From positions 248,001 through 312,000 of the forward strand of contig NZ_JBNGPA010000002.1 of NCBI RefSeq assembly GCF_050589845.1: DNA of 64,000 nt, given 5' to 3'. Source of the stretch: Carboxylicivirga agarovorans (GTDB lineage Bacteria; Bacteroidota; Bacteroidia; Bacteroidales; Marinilabiliaceae). Under the pieces are notes generated by a model. It had not been told where the DNA came from. It did not search any database and was given only the letters and a program-made list of their open reading frames with translations. Each line of letters begins with the position of its first letter. Within the stretch, counting starts at the first letter, position 1. Shown in pieces: positions 26,031 through 34,450 of this stretch. A program made the translations under genes and the position numbers.

Positions 26031-26579
26031 ATGAAAAAGTTAATGATATTGATGCTGCTTATAATGGCTTGGGGGTGTGAGGAAAAAGATATTTTGCTTT
26101 ATCCTACCATAGAAGAGAGTGGTGTATTTAGTATAACTACTTCCGGTTTTGAAGAGAAGGTGGTGATACCTGTTAGTGAAATCAATGATGCCATTTATGA
26201 TGTGAGTGATGGTTCATCTATTAATGAGATTATATTGGAGGCCATTTGGGTTGAAGTTACACCCAAACAAGGCAATACTGCCACCAGGGTAAGTATGGAC
26301 TTATCCATTCAATCGTGGAGTACAAAGGAATTTATAGGAGTGGTTGAAGGCTTTGAAGTGACTATTGGAGATGAGCCAATGAAAGTAGCGGTTGTGAAAG
26401 GCTTGCAAGAAGCCGGAGTTAATGAATTGAAACTACAGTTGAATGAAATAGCAAAAGGCAACGGCTGGCAGGATGTTGTATTTGAAACAGAAGGAGTGGT
26501 TACTCCACCGGATGGTGTTATCAACGTAGATATTGAGGTGTTTGTAAGAGGAACGCTTGTGTATGCTGAAACCATTTAA
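26031..26579 (+). CDS. Hypothetical lipoprotein paired with the barrel protein
   Basis: 182 residues. Signal KKLMILMLLIMAWGC with the lipidated Cys at 16. The following EEKD is acid-rich, which in Bacteroidota often marks lipoproteins exported to the cell surface (inference). The rest is predicted beta-rich with Val/Ile strands (FSITTSGFEEKVVIPV, VINVDIEVFVRGTLVY) and no Cys or catalytic motif. Its spacing of 6 bp after the barrel gene, and a terminator right after it, make a two-gene operon. I do not recognise a family. Confidence 0.72.
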   Translation: MKKLMILMLLIMAWGCEEKDILLYPTIEESGVFSITTSGFEEKVVIPVSEINDAIYDVSDGSSINEIILEAIWVEVTPKQGNTATRVSMDLSIQSWSTKEFIGVVEGFEVTIGDEPMKVAVVKGLQEAGVNELKLQLNEIAKGNGWQDVVFETEGVVTPPDGVINVDIEVFVRGTLVYAETI

Positions 26580-26602
26580 ATGCTGCGCCTTAAAGCATAA
26601 GG

Positions 26603-26628
26603 AAGTGAGTGTTAAGCTCACTTTTTTT
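26603..26628 (+). terminator. Intrinsic terminator of the barrel/lipoprotein operon
   Basis: AAGTGAG and CTCACTT form a 7-bp stem with a 7-nt loop, followed by TTTTT. It lies upstream of the serpin start chosen here and inside the longer reading frame that opens at 26557, which argues against that longer start. Confidence 0.78.
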
Positions 26629-26685
26629 ATGCGTATACGCAACCCAAAGGTCCGATTTTTAGTCTGGTTCTGTAAAGACTTTATT

Positions 26686-27927
26686 ATGAATACTTTTAAA
26701 AGCCTGACTCTTTTCTTTCTTTTTTATGTCGCTATAGCGTGTTCCGACTCCCATGAACCGGAAACATACAGATCTATTAATCTTGACCTAAAATCCCAGG
26801 AAGCGGTTGAAGCTTCTAATCAGTTTGGATTTAACCTGTTTGGTATCTTATCAAAAGAGACGAATGAAAATCTGATGATTTCGCCATTAAGTATATCGCA
26901 GGCCTTATGTATGGTCTCAAATGGAGCAAATGGTTCAACTTTTAATGAAATGACATCGGCACTCAGTTTTCCGGATTATCAAATTGGTGAATTAAATGAT
27001 GCAAACCAAACTATCAGGGACGAGCTGCTTGGTGCGGACTCAAAAGTTACGATGGATATTGCCAACTCAATCTGGTATCGTGATAGTTATCCAATATCTG
27101 CCGACTTCGTTTCTTCGAATCAGGTTTATTATGATGCAGATGTTAAAGCACTTGATTTTTCTGACGGCGCCAGGGCAAAAGAGATTATTAATGATTGGGT
27201 GAATAGTAAAACAAAGGGACGGATTGAAGAAATAGTTGAAGAAATAAATGATGCACATATGATGTTCCTGATTAATGCTATCTATTTTAAAGGAAGGTGG
27301 ACTTATCGTTTTGACAAAGAGAATACGAAGGATGATGCATTCTTTCTGATGGATGGTTCAACGATCCATGTTCCAAGTATGAGTGTTGAAGCTGATCTCG
27401 GTTATTATTCAGGGGCTGCAGGTAAATGTGTGTCAATTCCGTATGGTAATGGTCATTTTGAGATGGTAATTGCTATGCCAAATAATGGTGAGGGGCTCGC
27501 GCAATTTGTTGATAATTTGAATGATGCTCAATGGAAAGAAATGACTGATAACATGGTTGAAAGGGGGGTGGCATTGTCATTGCCAAAGTTTTCATTTGCC
27601 AGTAAACAGCAATTAAACGATCCATTAATTGCTTTGGGTATGTCAACGGCTTTCTCTGATAGGGCTGATTTTAGTCTTATGAACGAAAATGGAATATCAG
27701 ATCTAAAGATCAGTAAAGTATTACACAAAAGCTTTGTAGAGGTTAATGAAGAAGGGACAGAAGCAGCTGCTGTTACAAGCGTTAGTATGGAGCTTACCTC
27801 TATTGGAGGTGAAGGAGCATCAATTATATTCAATGTTAACCAACCTTTTGTTTTTGCCATTCGTGAAAAAGACACAGGAGTCATTCTGTTTTTAGGGCAG
27901 GTCTATCAGCCAGAGGCTGCGAACTGA
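26686..27927 (+). CDS. Serpin-family protease inhibitor lipoprotein
   Basis: 413 residues from the ATG at 26686. The frame is open from 26557, but that stretch includes a terminator and no signal peptide. The chosen start gives MNTFKSLTLFFLFYVAIAC with the lipidated Cys at 19, followed by acidic SDSHEPE. The serpin fold is clear: LMISPLSISQALCMVSNGA, FLINAIYFKGRW, and the C-terminal FVFAIREKDTGVILFLGQV. The reactive-centre hinge reads EEGTEAAAVTSVS, with small residues from P12 on, so it should insert and act as a true inhibitor. By standard numbering P1-P1' falls near Thr-Ser in MELTSIGG, neutral rather than basic. It may protect the surface from host or competitor serine or cysteine proteases. 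The gene is monocistronic. Confidence 0.9.
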   Translation: MNTFKSLTLFFLFYVAIACSDSHEPETYRSINLDLKSQEAVEASNQFGFNLFGILSKETNENLMISPLSISQALCMVSNGANGSTFNEMTSALSFPDYQIGELNDANQTIRDELLGADSKVTMDIANSIWYRDSYPISADFVSSNQVYYDADVKALDFSDGARAKEIINDWVNSKTKGRIEEIVEEINDAHMMFLINAIYFKGRWTYRFDKENTKDDAFFLMDGSTIHVPSMSVEADLGYYSGAAGKCVSIPYGNGHFEMVIAMPNNGEGLAQFVDNLNDAQWKEMTDNMVERGVALSLPKFSFASKQQLNDPLIALGMSTAFSDRADFSLMNENGISDLKISKVLHKSFVEVNEEGTEAAAVTSVSMELTSIGGEGASIIFNVNQPFVFAIREKDTGVILFLGQVYQPEAAN

Positions 27928-27967
27928 AACTTAAAGTGAAGAGCCATGTTGAGAGAATCATCTTACT

Positions 27968-29044
27968 CTATAGCTTTGACTTGAAATTTAAATGAATGGC
28001 TAAATCTTTCAGATCCTTCAATACTGTTGGATGCAGGTTTATGCCATTTGTTAATCTATCTGATTCAATGCGTCTTTCCTGATCACCGGGAATCTCAACC
28101 CTTGGTTGTCCATCAATGTTTTGAGCACTCCTGAAGGTTCTGATCCAGTTGTCCATATGTGTTTTAAACTCCCCGGCGGGTCTGAAGGCATCAATGCGAA
28201 CGGCACCAATAAAATGGCCGATGCCTTCACCTACAGGATTGGGGGGTGGTGACAAGAAAGATACAAATGGAGGTACCCAGGGGCCATAATTGGCTCCTGA
28301 TAAAACAGCCGAGAATATATCCACCCAGGCGCCCAGGCAATACCCCTTGTGTGAACCATGTTCCCTGTCAGAACCTAATGGTAACATGGCACCCCCGTTT
28401 TTAAGGGCCCTGTTATCGTTTGTTGTGTTTCCTTCTTTTGTTTGTGCCCAGCCTTCAGGAATATTTTTGTTTAAACGTTCGTTAACTTCAAGCTTGCCAT
28501 TGGCAGCAGGCGTGGTTGCCATATCCATAACGAAAGGTGGTTCATGCAGTGCGGGTATAGCTACGGCAATGGGATTGGTACCCAGCATTCGATCTTTTGA
28601 AAAAGTTGGAGCAACCAAAGCACTGGCGTTGGTCATGCTAATGCCAATCATATCATGTTTCAGAGCTTTCATGGCATGATAACCTGCAATGCCAAAGTGA
28701 TTGGAGTTTTTGACAGCCACCCATCCGGTACCAACATTTTGGGCTTTTTCAATGGCTATATCCATGGCATGTTGCGCTACGATCAAGCCGGCTCCCAGAT
28801 CGCCATTAACAACAGCTGTGCTTGGCGTTTCATGCTCAATGCGAATATTGGGCTGCATATTAAGGCGTTGTTGCTGCCAAAGTCTGATATAGCCGGAGAG
28901 GCGGGCGACACCATGGGAGTCCACACCTCTTAAATCGGCCGCAATAAGTGCTTCGGAAGCCAATGAAGCATGTTTTTCACTGGCTCCCGCTGCTCTGAAA
29001 GTATTGTAGACAAAATTCTTTAGCTCTTTGGCTGTATATACCAT
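27968..29044 (-). CDS. Ldh2/malate-L-lactate dehydrogenase family oxidoreductase
   Basis: 358 residues, cytoplasmic. The family uses NAD(P) to interconvert alpha-hydroxy and alpha-keto acids such as malate, ureidoglycolate or sulfolactate; its fold is unrelated to classical LDH. Diagnostic pieces are ADLRGVDSHGVARL (around 42-55), NSNHFGIAGYHAM with the catalytic His region (about 113-125), and GTNPIAVAIPA (around 155). Which acid is used cannot be told from sequence. The gene is the second of a pair: it starts 2 bp after the stop of the SDR gene, so two NAD(P)-dependent dehydrogenases are cotranscribed and may act in one catabolic route (inference). Confidence 0.88.
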   Translation of the reverse strand: MVYTAKELKNFVYNTFRAAGASEKHASLASEALIAADLRGVDSHGVARLSGYIRLWQQQRLNMQPNIRIEHETPSTAVVNGDLGAGLIVAQHAMDIAIEKAQNVGTGWVAVKNSNHFGIAGYHAMKALKHDMIGISMTNASALVAPTFSKDRMLGTNPIAVAIPALHEPPFVMDMATTPAANGKLEVNERLNKNIPEGWAQTKEGNTTNDNRALKNGGAMLPLGSDREHGSHKGYCLGAWVDIFSAVLSGANYGPWVPPFVSFLSPPPNPVGEGIGHFIGAVRIDAFRPAGEFKTHMDNWIRTFRSAQNIDGQPRVEIPGDQERRIESDRLTNGINLHPTVLKDLKDLAIHLNFKSKL

Positions 29045-29046
29045 TT

Positions 29047-29805
29047 CTATCCTTCTCTGTGATTATATACCGCACTGGCCTGTGCTGAAGGCATTATCAG
29101 CATATCGTTAATGTTAACATGGGGTGGACGTGTGACCATGAATTCAATTGCATCAGCGATATCTTCGGCATAAAGTGGGATCAGACCTTTGTATACATTG
29201 TCTGCTTTTTCCTTATCACCATGATAGCGAACAATGGAGAATTCTGTTTCTACCATACCCGGAGAAACTGATGAAACCTTAATGTTGTATGGTAGCAGGT
29301 CAATGCGCATTCCTTTGGTAATGGCTTCTACTGCATGCTTGGTGGCACAATATACATTGCCATTGGCATAGGTTTCTTTACCGGCAATTGATGAAACATT
29401 AACGATATGTCCTTGCTTGCGTTCCATCATACCTGGGATAATCTTTTTCGAAAGGTACAAAAGACCTTTGATGTTGGTGTCAATCATTTGTTCCCAGTCA
29501 CTCCACAAACCATCTTGAATGGGGTCGGCACCGGCTGCCAGGCCTGCGTTGTTAACCAGTACATCAATGTTTGTCCAGTTATCTTTTATGGCAGTAATAG
29601 CTGAATCAACGGCATCGGTATTTCTGATATCAAAAACAAGAGGCAGGACCTGTATGTTGTTGGCTTCCAATTCAGCTTTTAATGCGGTCAGCTTCTCTTC
29701 TCTTCGCCCTGTGATGATGAGGTTAAATCCTATTTTAGCCAGTTTTACTGCTGTGGCTTTACCAATGCCGGATGTGGCTCCGGTAACCATTGCTATTTTA
29801 TTCAT
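29047..29805 (-). CDS. Short-chain dehydrogenase/reductase (YdfG-like)
   Basis: 252 residues, classical SDR. The cofactor motif is TGATSGIGKATA at residues 8-19, with TGRREEK after strand 2 suggesting NADP preference (Arg-Arg). NNAG is at about 85-88, and the catalytic Ser and YCATK motif (VSSIAGKE, then NVYCATKHAVEA) are intact. The set matches the YdfG/3-hydroxy acid dehydrogenase group, which oxidises L-serine or 3-hydroxypropionate. The substrate here is not proven. It is the first gene of the pair with the Ldh2-family dehydrogenase, and the 3' end overlaps neither neighbour. Confidence 0.92.
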   Translation of the reverse strand: MNKIAMVTGATSGIGKATAVKLAKIGFNLIITGRREEKLTALKAELEANNIQVLPLVFDIRNTDAVDSAITAIKDNWTNIDVLVNNAGLAAGADPIQDGLWSDWEQMIDTNIKGLLYLSKKIIPGMMERKQGHIVNVSSIAGKETYANGNVYCATKHAVEAITKGMRIDLLPYNIKVSSVSPGMVETEFSIVRYHGDKEKADNVYKGLIPLYAEDIADAIEFMVTRPPHVNINDMLIMPSAQASAVYNHREG

Positions 29806-30016
29806 AGATGCGTGTTTTTATATTATTCCTCAATTAAAATCGAAAGTTCGCGTAATATATTTCGACGTTTCTCAAGTGTTCCGTTTAAATGTTTTTTTCC
29901 GTTTGGCGTTTGAGTTATTTTTTATACTTTCAACATATAATATCCTTAAGCCTGAAACCTTACAAATGTATACTAAATTGTTTCTGTAGAAAAGGACAAT
30001 TCTAAAATGCTGAACT

Positions 30017-32242
30017 ATGAGTACAACTTTACCTACAATAGAAGAAGCGGCGAAGTTAGAGTTAACTTCAGAGGAATTTGAAAAGATAAAAGAACTCTTG
30101 AATCGCCATCCAAATTCCCTTGAATTGCAATTGTTTTCCCGATTATGGTCAGAACATGCCACCTATAAAAACTCTATAAAGTGGTTGCGTACATTGCCAA
30201 CTAAGGGAGATCACGTTTTGGTTGAAGCCGGTGATGAAAATGCAGGTGTAATTGATCTGGGAGATGGTAAGGCTTGTGTTTTCAAGGTTGAATCACATAA
30301 CAGTCCTTGCGCTATTCAGCCTCGATTAGGAGCCCTTACAGGTCTAAGGGTAGTTATGCGTGATATTTTCTCGATGGGAGCAAAGCCCACCGCGTTTTTA
30401 AGTTCATTGCGTTTTGGTGATGGCAAACGAGATACGGCCCGATGGTTGTTTGAAGAGGTGGCAGAAGGTATATGCGAATACGAGCGTGGAGCTGAGGTGC
30501 CTATAGTAGGAGGTGAAACATTCTTCTCAAGAGGTTACAATACAACCCCTATCATAAATAATATGGCCATTGGAGTTGTGCCAAAAGATAAATTGTTATC
30601 GGGTGAGGCCAAAGGAAATGGTAATATGGTTTTGATCATTGGTGCACGCACCGGAAAAGATGGTGTTGATACTGATGTTTTCGAAACAGATCTACTGGCT
30701 GAAATTGATTCGCCGCCTGTTTCGATTGATCAAATGATGGATGTATCCATCGAAAAAGAGTTGCAGGAGGCTATTTATCAGATTGCCGAAAAGATTACCG
30801 TTGTTGGTGTTCAGTCAATAGGCACACAAGGTGTTGTAGGTGCGGCTATTGATATGGCCAATCGTGGTAAATCGGGTATAAGTCTTAATGTGGACCAGGT
30901 TCCGCTAAGACAGGACAATTTAAAGGCCATGGATGTGCTGTTGTCTCAAACATGGGGGCGTGTATTGCTATGTATCTCGCCGGATGATTTAAATACCGTA
31001 AAAACAATTTTGGAGCCTTTACAGGTTGCTATGGCTGTTGTTGGTGAGGTTAACAATGACGACAAGATAAGTTGTTATGATAATGGAGATTTGCTGGCTG
31101 AAGTACCGGTTGGAATCGCCATGCTGGGAGAGTTGGCCCCTGAATATGAGCGTGAAGTGGAAGAGGCTGTTGCCCAATCACCTGACATTAACCTGGATAT
31201 TTACGATGAACCAGATCAGTATACTGATGTTGTGAAAAGGATGTTGTCGAATCTGAATGTTACTTCTAAAAGTTGGCTGACCAATAAATTCAGTAAGCCG
31301 GCCAATTCGGAGAGTGAAAATACCGATTATCCTTCTGATGCCGCATTTATCTGCATTGATGGCTCGGATAAATCATTGGCAGCAACGATGGATTGTAACT
31401 CTCGTTATATGAAGTCAGATGCCTATGTGGGAGCTCAGATTGCAGTAGCCGAAGCAGCGCGTAATATAGTTTGTGCAGGAGGAAAACCATTGGCATTATC
31501 AGACTGCCTGAACTTTGGTAATCCGTATGATCCAAAAGTGTACAAAACATTTGTTGATTCTGTAAAAGGAATCACCAAGGCATGTAACGATTTTGAGGTG
31601 CCTGTGGTAAGCGGGAATGTCAGTTTTTATAATCAGCGTTCCGAGAATGGGCATTTGAAACCAATTACACCAACACCGGTGATTGGCATGGTGGGTATTG
31701 TTAATGATAAAAATAACCACAGTACTTTATCCTTCCGTCACAAAGGGGATATGATATTCCTTGTCGGGCGATCAAGAAATGATGTTAACTCATCGGAATA
31801 TGCCAGCAGTATATTGAACATTAAAAAATCGGCAGCACCCTATTATGATGCTCAGGAGGAAAAGGAACTGCAAGCCGCTGTTTCTGAAATAATTCAGCAA
31901 AATTTGGTTCGTTCGGTACATGATGTGTCAAACGGAGGCTTGTTTTTTAGTTTATTGGAATCGGGAATACCAATGGAATTTGGCTTTGATATAACCTCAG
32001 ATGCCGAAATCAGGAAAGAGGCTTTCCTGTTTGGTGAATCCCAAAGTAGGGTCGTGGTTTCAGTGTCGCCTGAAAAGCAGGATGATTTTGTTGATTTTAT
32101 GATGAGCACAAAGGTACCATTCTCGATATTGGGTCATGTTACCAAAGGAGAGATCAGGATTGATGATGAATCGTATGGCTATATTGATGAGCTGAAACAG
32201 GCTTTTGAACAAAAGTTGGAAGTCTGGGTTGAAGGAGAATAA
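30017..32242 (+). CDS. purL: Phosphoribosylformylglycinamidine synthase subunit PurL
   Basis: 741 residues, the small-type PurL that works with separate PurQ and PurS. It makes formylglycinamidine ribonucleotide from FGAR, ATP and ammonia in purine biosynthesis. Motifs include SRLWSEHATYKNS (around 42-54) for nucleotide/FGAR binding, KVESHNSPCAIQP (about 91-103), VVGGETFFSRGY, and SVHDVSNGG toward the C-terminus. The two AIRS-like halves are complete. It starts from ATG with no Shine-Dalgarno, as usual for this phylum. It is followed 21 bp later by the TlpA-like gene. purQ and purS are not in the window. Confidence 0.96.
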   Translation: MSTTLPTIEEAAKLELTSEEFEKIKELLNRHPNSLELQLFSRLWSEHATYKNSIKWLRTLPTKGDHVLVEAGDENAGVIDLGDGKACVFKVESHNSPCAIQPRLGALTGLRVVMRDIFSMGAKPTAFLSSLRFGDGKRDTARWLFEEVAEGICEYERGAEVPIVGGETFFSRGYNTTPIINNMAIGVVPKDKLLSGEAKGNGNMVLIIGARTGKDGVDTDVFETDLLAEIDSPPVSIDQMMDVSIEKELQEAIYQIAEKITVVGVQSIGTQGVVGAAIDMANRGKSGISLNVDQVPLRQDNLKAMDVLLSQTWGRVLLCISPDDLNTVKTILEPLQVAMAVVGEVNNDDKISCYDNGDLLAEVPVGIAMLGELAPEYEREVEEAVAQSPDINLDIYDEPDQYTDVVKRMLSNLNVTSKSWLTNKFSKPANSESENTDYPSDAAFICIDGSDKSLAATMDCNSRYMKSDAYVGAQIAVAEAARNIVCAGGKPLALSDCLNFGNPYDPKVYKTFVDSVKGITKACNDFEVPVVSGNVSFYNQRSENGHLKPITPTPVIGMVGIVNDKNNHSTLSFRHKGDMIFLVGRSRNDVNSSEYASSILNIKKSAAPYYDAQEEKELQAAVSEIIQQNLVRSVHDVSNGGLFFSLLESGIPMEFGFDITSDAEIRKEAFLFGESQSRVVVSVSPEKQDDFVDFMMSTKVPFSILGHVTKGEIRIDDESYGYIDELKQAFEQKLEVWVEGE

Positions 32243-32263
32243 AATTTACACACAAAATAATCT

Positions 32264-32782
32264 ATGAAGTCTAAATTAAGAACTCTGCTGCTTTTTATAG
32301 CAGTGATCTCAACAGCTTCACTGGTGGCCTGGGTGGGTGCCGATGAAGCAGATGTTGTTAAAGTTGGAGATGTTGCGCCTGATTTTACTGTTATTACACC
32401 CGATGGCCATGTATCGACAGCTGATTTGAAAGGTAAAGTTGTATTGATCAATTTTTTTGCAACATGGTGTGGCCCATGTATCAAGGAATTACCGGTACTG
32501 GAAAAAGAGGTTTGGAAGCCATTTAAAGACAATAAAGATTTTGTTCTTTTGGTGATAGGGCGTGAGCATACACCAGAGGAATTGCAGAAATTTGCTAAGG
32601 AGAAGGGATTTGAGTTACCTTTTTGTCCTGATGAAGGTCGTAAGATATTCAGTCAATTTGCCAAACAAAGCATTCCGCGCAATTATATAATCAATAAGGG
32701 TGGAAAGATTGTATATGCCTCGAAGGGCTATAGCCATGAGGAGTTTGAGCATATGATTGATGTTTTAAAGAGACAGTTGTAA
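32264..32782 (+). CDS. TlpA-like thiol-disulfide oxidoreductase
   Basis: 172 residues. An N-terminal hydrophobic segment (LLLFIAVISTASLVAWVGA) acts as a signal or anchor, placing the thioredoxin domain in the periplasm. The active site is ATWCGPC at about residues 65-71, preceded by VVLINFF and followed by a TlpA/ResA-type insert and the cis-Pro in SIPRNYI. It probably keeps cysteines of envelope proteins or cytochrome maturation factors reduced; the partner is unknown. It lies 21 bp after purL and ends in a good terminator, so it is the last gene of that transcript. Confidence 0.9.
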   Translation: MKSKLRTLLLFIAVISTASLVAWVGADEADVVKVGDVAPDFTVITPDGHVSTADLKGKVVLINFFATWCGPCIKELPVLEKEVWKPFKDNKDFVLLVIGREHTPEELQKFAKEKGFELPFCPDEGRKIFSQFAKQSIPRNYIINKGGKIVYASKGYSHEEFEHMIDVLKRQL

Positions 32783-32805
32783 AAAAATAATAAAAGTATA
32801 CTCAG

Positions 32806-32835
32806 AGAGGATGTTTATTATGGCATCCTCTTTTT
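32806..32835 (+). terminator. Intrinsic terminator of purL-tlpA
   Basis: AGAGGATG and CATCCTCT form a perfect 8-bp stem with a 10-nt loop, followed by TTTTG. Confidence 0.87.
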
Positions 32836-32864
32836 GTTTCATGAGGAAAATCCTTGCTTTTTTA

Positions 32865-32872
32865 TACTTTTG
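32865..32872 (+). promoter_or_regulatory. -7 element upstream of menG
   Basis: TACTTTTG is an exact TAnnTTTG match 17 bp before the start codon. No well-spaced TTG -33 element is visible (the nearest are 8 or 27 bp away), so only the -7 part is proposed. Position after the preceding terminator supports a new transcript start. Confidence 0.42.
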
Positions 32873-32889
32873 ACGGAAAATAGATAGAG

Positions 32890-33618
32890 ATGACGGTTAA
32901 ACCATATACAGCAGAAGGCTCCAAAAAAACGCAGGTAGCTGGAATGTTTAATAATATTGCTCCTAAATATGATTTCCTAAACCACTTTCTTTCATTGGGG
33001 ATTGATAAAATCTGGCGGAAAAGAGCCATTAACCTGTTGAAAGGAATTAATGAGCCTGTGATCCTGGATGTTGCAACAGGAACGGGAGATTTAGCCTTGG
33101 AAGCTAATAGACGCCTGGGGTGTAAGGTTGTTGGAGTTGATATTTCAGTTGAGATGCTTAAGGTTGCTGAAGAAAAGATCAGGAAGCGTGGTTTAAGCGA
33201 TTTGATTTCCGTTCAGGAAGGTGATTCAGAGAATCTGCCATTTGAAGACGATAGTTTTGATGCCGTTATGGTGGCTTTTGGAGTGCGAAACTTTGAAAAT
33301 TTAAACAAGGGCTTAACAGACATGGCGCGAACTCTTAAGGCAGGTGGAAAGATGGTTGTATTGGAATTTTCAAAACCTTCTTACTTCCCTTTTAAGCAGC
33401 TGTATATGTTCTATTTTCGATATATTTTGCCATGGCTGGGAGGAGTGATTTCAAAAGATAAGGCGGCTTATACCTATTTGCCTGAATCAGTTCTTACTTT
33501 TCCTGACGGGCAGCGTTTTGACGATGAATTGCTAAAAGCAGGTATGACACCATTGAAGCGCTATAAGCAGACCATGGGAATCGCTACAATTTATTTGTCA
33601 GAAAAGAAAGCGCAATAA
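32890..33618 (+). CDS. menG: Demethylmenaquinone methyltransferase (MenG/UbiE)
   Basis: 242 residues. It methylates demethylmenaquinone to menaquinone with S-adenosylmethionine, the last step of respiratory quinone synthesis, at the inner face of the membrane. UbiE signatures are clear: FNNIAPKYDFLNHFLSLGID at the N-terminus, the SAM-binding DVATGTGDLALE at about 59-70, FGVRNFENLNKGL, and LEFSKPSYFPFKQLY. In this phylum menaquinone is the usual quinone, so the MenG role is preferred over UbiE. It is followed 34 bp later by porT; a menG-porT neighbourhood is well known in Bacteroidota genomes. Confidence 0.95.
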   Translation: MTVKPYTAEGSKKTQVAGMFNNIAPKYDFLNHFLSLGIDKIWRKRAINLLKGINEPVILDVATGTGDLALEANRRLGCKVVGVDISVEMLKVAEEKIRKRGLSDLISVQEGDSENLPFEDDSFDAVMVAFGVRNFENLNKGLTDMARTLKAGGKMVVLEFSKPSYFPFKQLYMFYFRYILPWLGGVISKDKAAYTYLPESVLTFPDGQRFDDELLKAGMTPLKRYKQTMGIATIYLSEKKAQ

Positions 33619-33652
33619 AAAACAATTTTGTCAGTTATAATGTAAAGTCATT

Positions 33653-34387
33653 TTGCATCCATTGAAAAAGTTAATATTTACCATATTCTTGTTAGTTCAG
33701 ATTAGTGCTGTTTTTTCTCAAGGTAAAAACAGTAGAATAGCTAATCTTCGCTCTTTTGACGAACGACCATTGCATTTTGGTTTTTTGATTGGTATTAATA
33801 CCATGGATTTTCGTGTTTACAATACGGGAGTACCGGTTAATGATAATAATGAAATACTGTATGCTGATGTCGTTGACCTGACACCGGGTTTGAATATCGG
33901 TATTGTTTCCAGTTATAAGCTAACGAGTGATTTAAACTTACGTTTCCTGCCTGGTATTAGTTTTGGGCAACGCAATATGAGTTATATCCGTTATGATGAA
34001 AATGGTTTGGAGACCGGAGAACGGAAAACCTTTAAGATAAAATCCACTTACCTGGAATTTCCGTTGCTGCTTAAATATAATGCATTCAGAATGCACAATG
34101 CGAAACCGTACCTGGTAGGAGGTTTCAATGTACGCTATGACCTGGCAAAAGACAAGCAGGAAGTATTGTTGCTTAATTCGCTGGATGGTTATCTTGAGTT
34201 TGGAGCAGGATTTGATTTCTACCTGACTTACTTCCGTTTGTCTGTTGAAGCTAAAATGTCAATTGGATTGGCAGATATGCTCAACGCCAGCGGACCAAAT
34301 GAACCAACTCCCGCAGAGATGGAGTATACCAAGGCGCTTGATAAGCTTAATTCGCGAATATTTTGCCTGACCTTCTATTTTGAATAA
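33653..34387 (+). CDS. porT: PorT-like type IX secretion outer-membrane protein
   Basis: 244 residues with a signal peptide (LIFTIFLLVQISAVFSQ). The sequence RPLHFGFLIGINTMDFRV and repeated amphipathic strands (PGLNIGIVSSYKL, FLPGISFGQRN, FRLSVEAKMSIGL) fit the eight-stranded PorT barrel needed for T9SS function in related species. Position after menG supports this. No ATG is available: the frame starts with TTG at 33653, or with a second TTG at 33662, which would give MKKLIFTIFLL. Both lack a Shine-Dalgarno. A generic porin-family barrel is the alternative. Confidence 0.82.
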   Translation: MHPLKKLIFTIFLLVQISAVFSQGKNSRIANLRSFDERPLHFGFLIGINTMDFRVYNTGVPVNDNNEILYADVVDLTPGLNIGIVSSYKLTSDLNLRFLPGISFGQRNMSYIRYDENGLETGERKTFKIKSTYLEFPLLLKYNAFRMHNAKPYLVGGFNVRYDLAKDKQEVLLLNSLDGYLEFGAGFDFYLTYFRLSVEAKMSIGLADMLNASGPNEPTPAEMEYTKALDKLNSRIFCLTFYFE

Positions 34388-34450
34388 TTTCAATTACTTT
34401 TGCGTCTTAATTGACTCATTTCTTATGGTGAGTCCTAATAAATTGCATCA

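Noticed and set aside
26557..26685. Extended start of the serpin gene
   Set aside because: The added residues have no signal peptide and span an intrinsic terminator, whereas the internal ATG gives a perfect lipoprotein signal.
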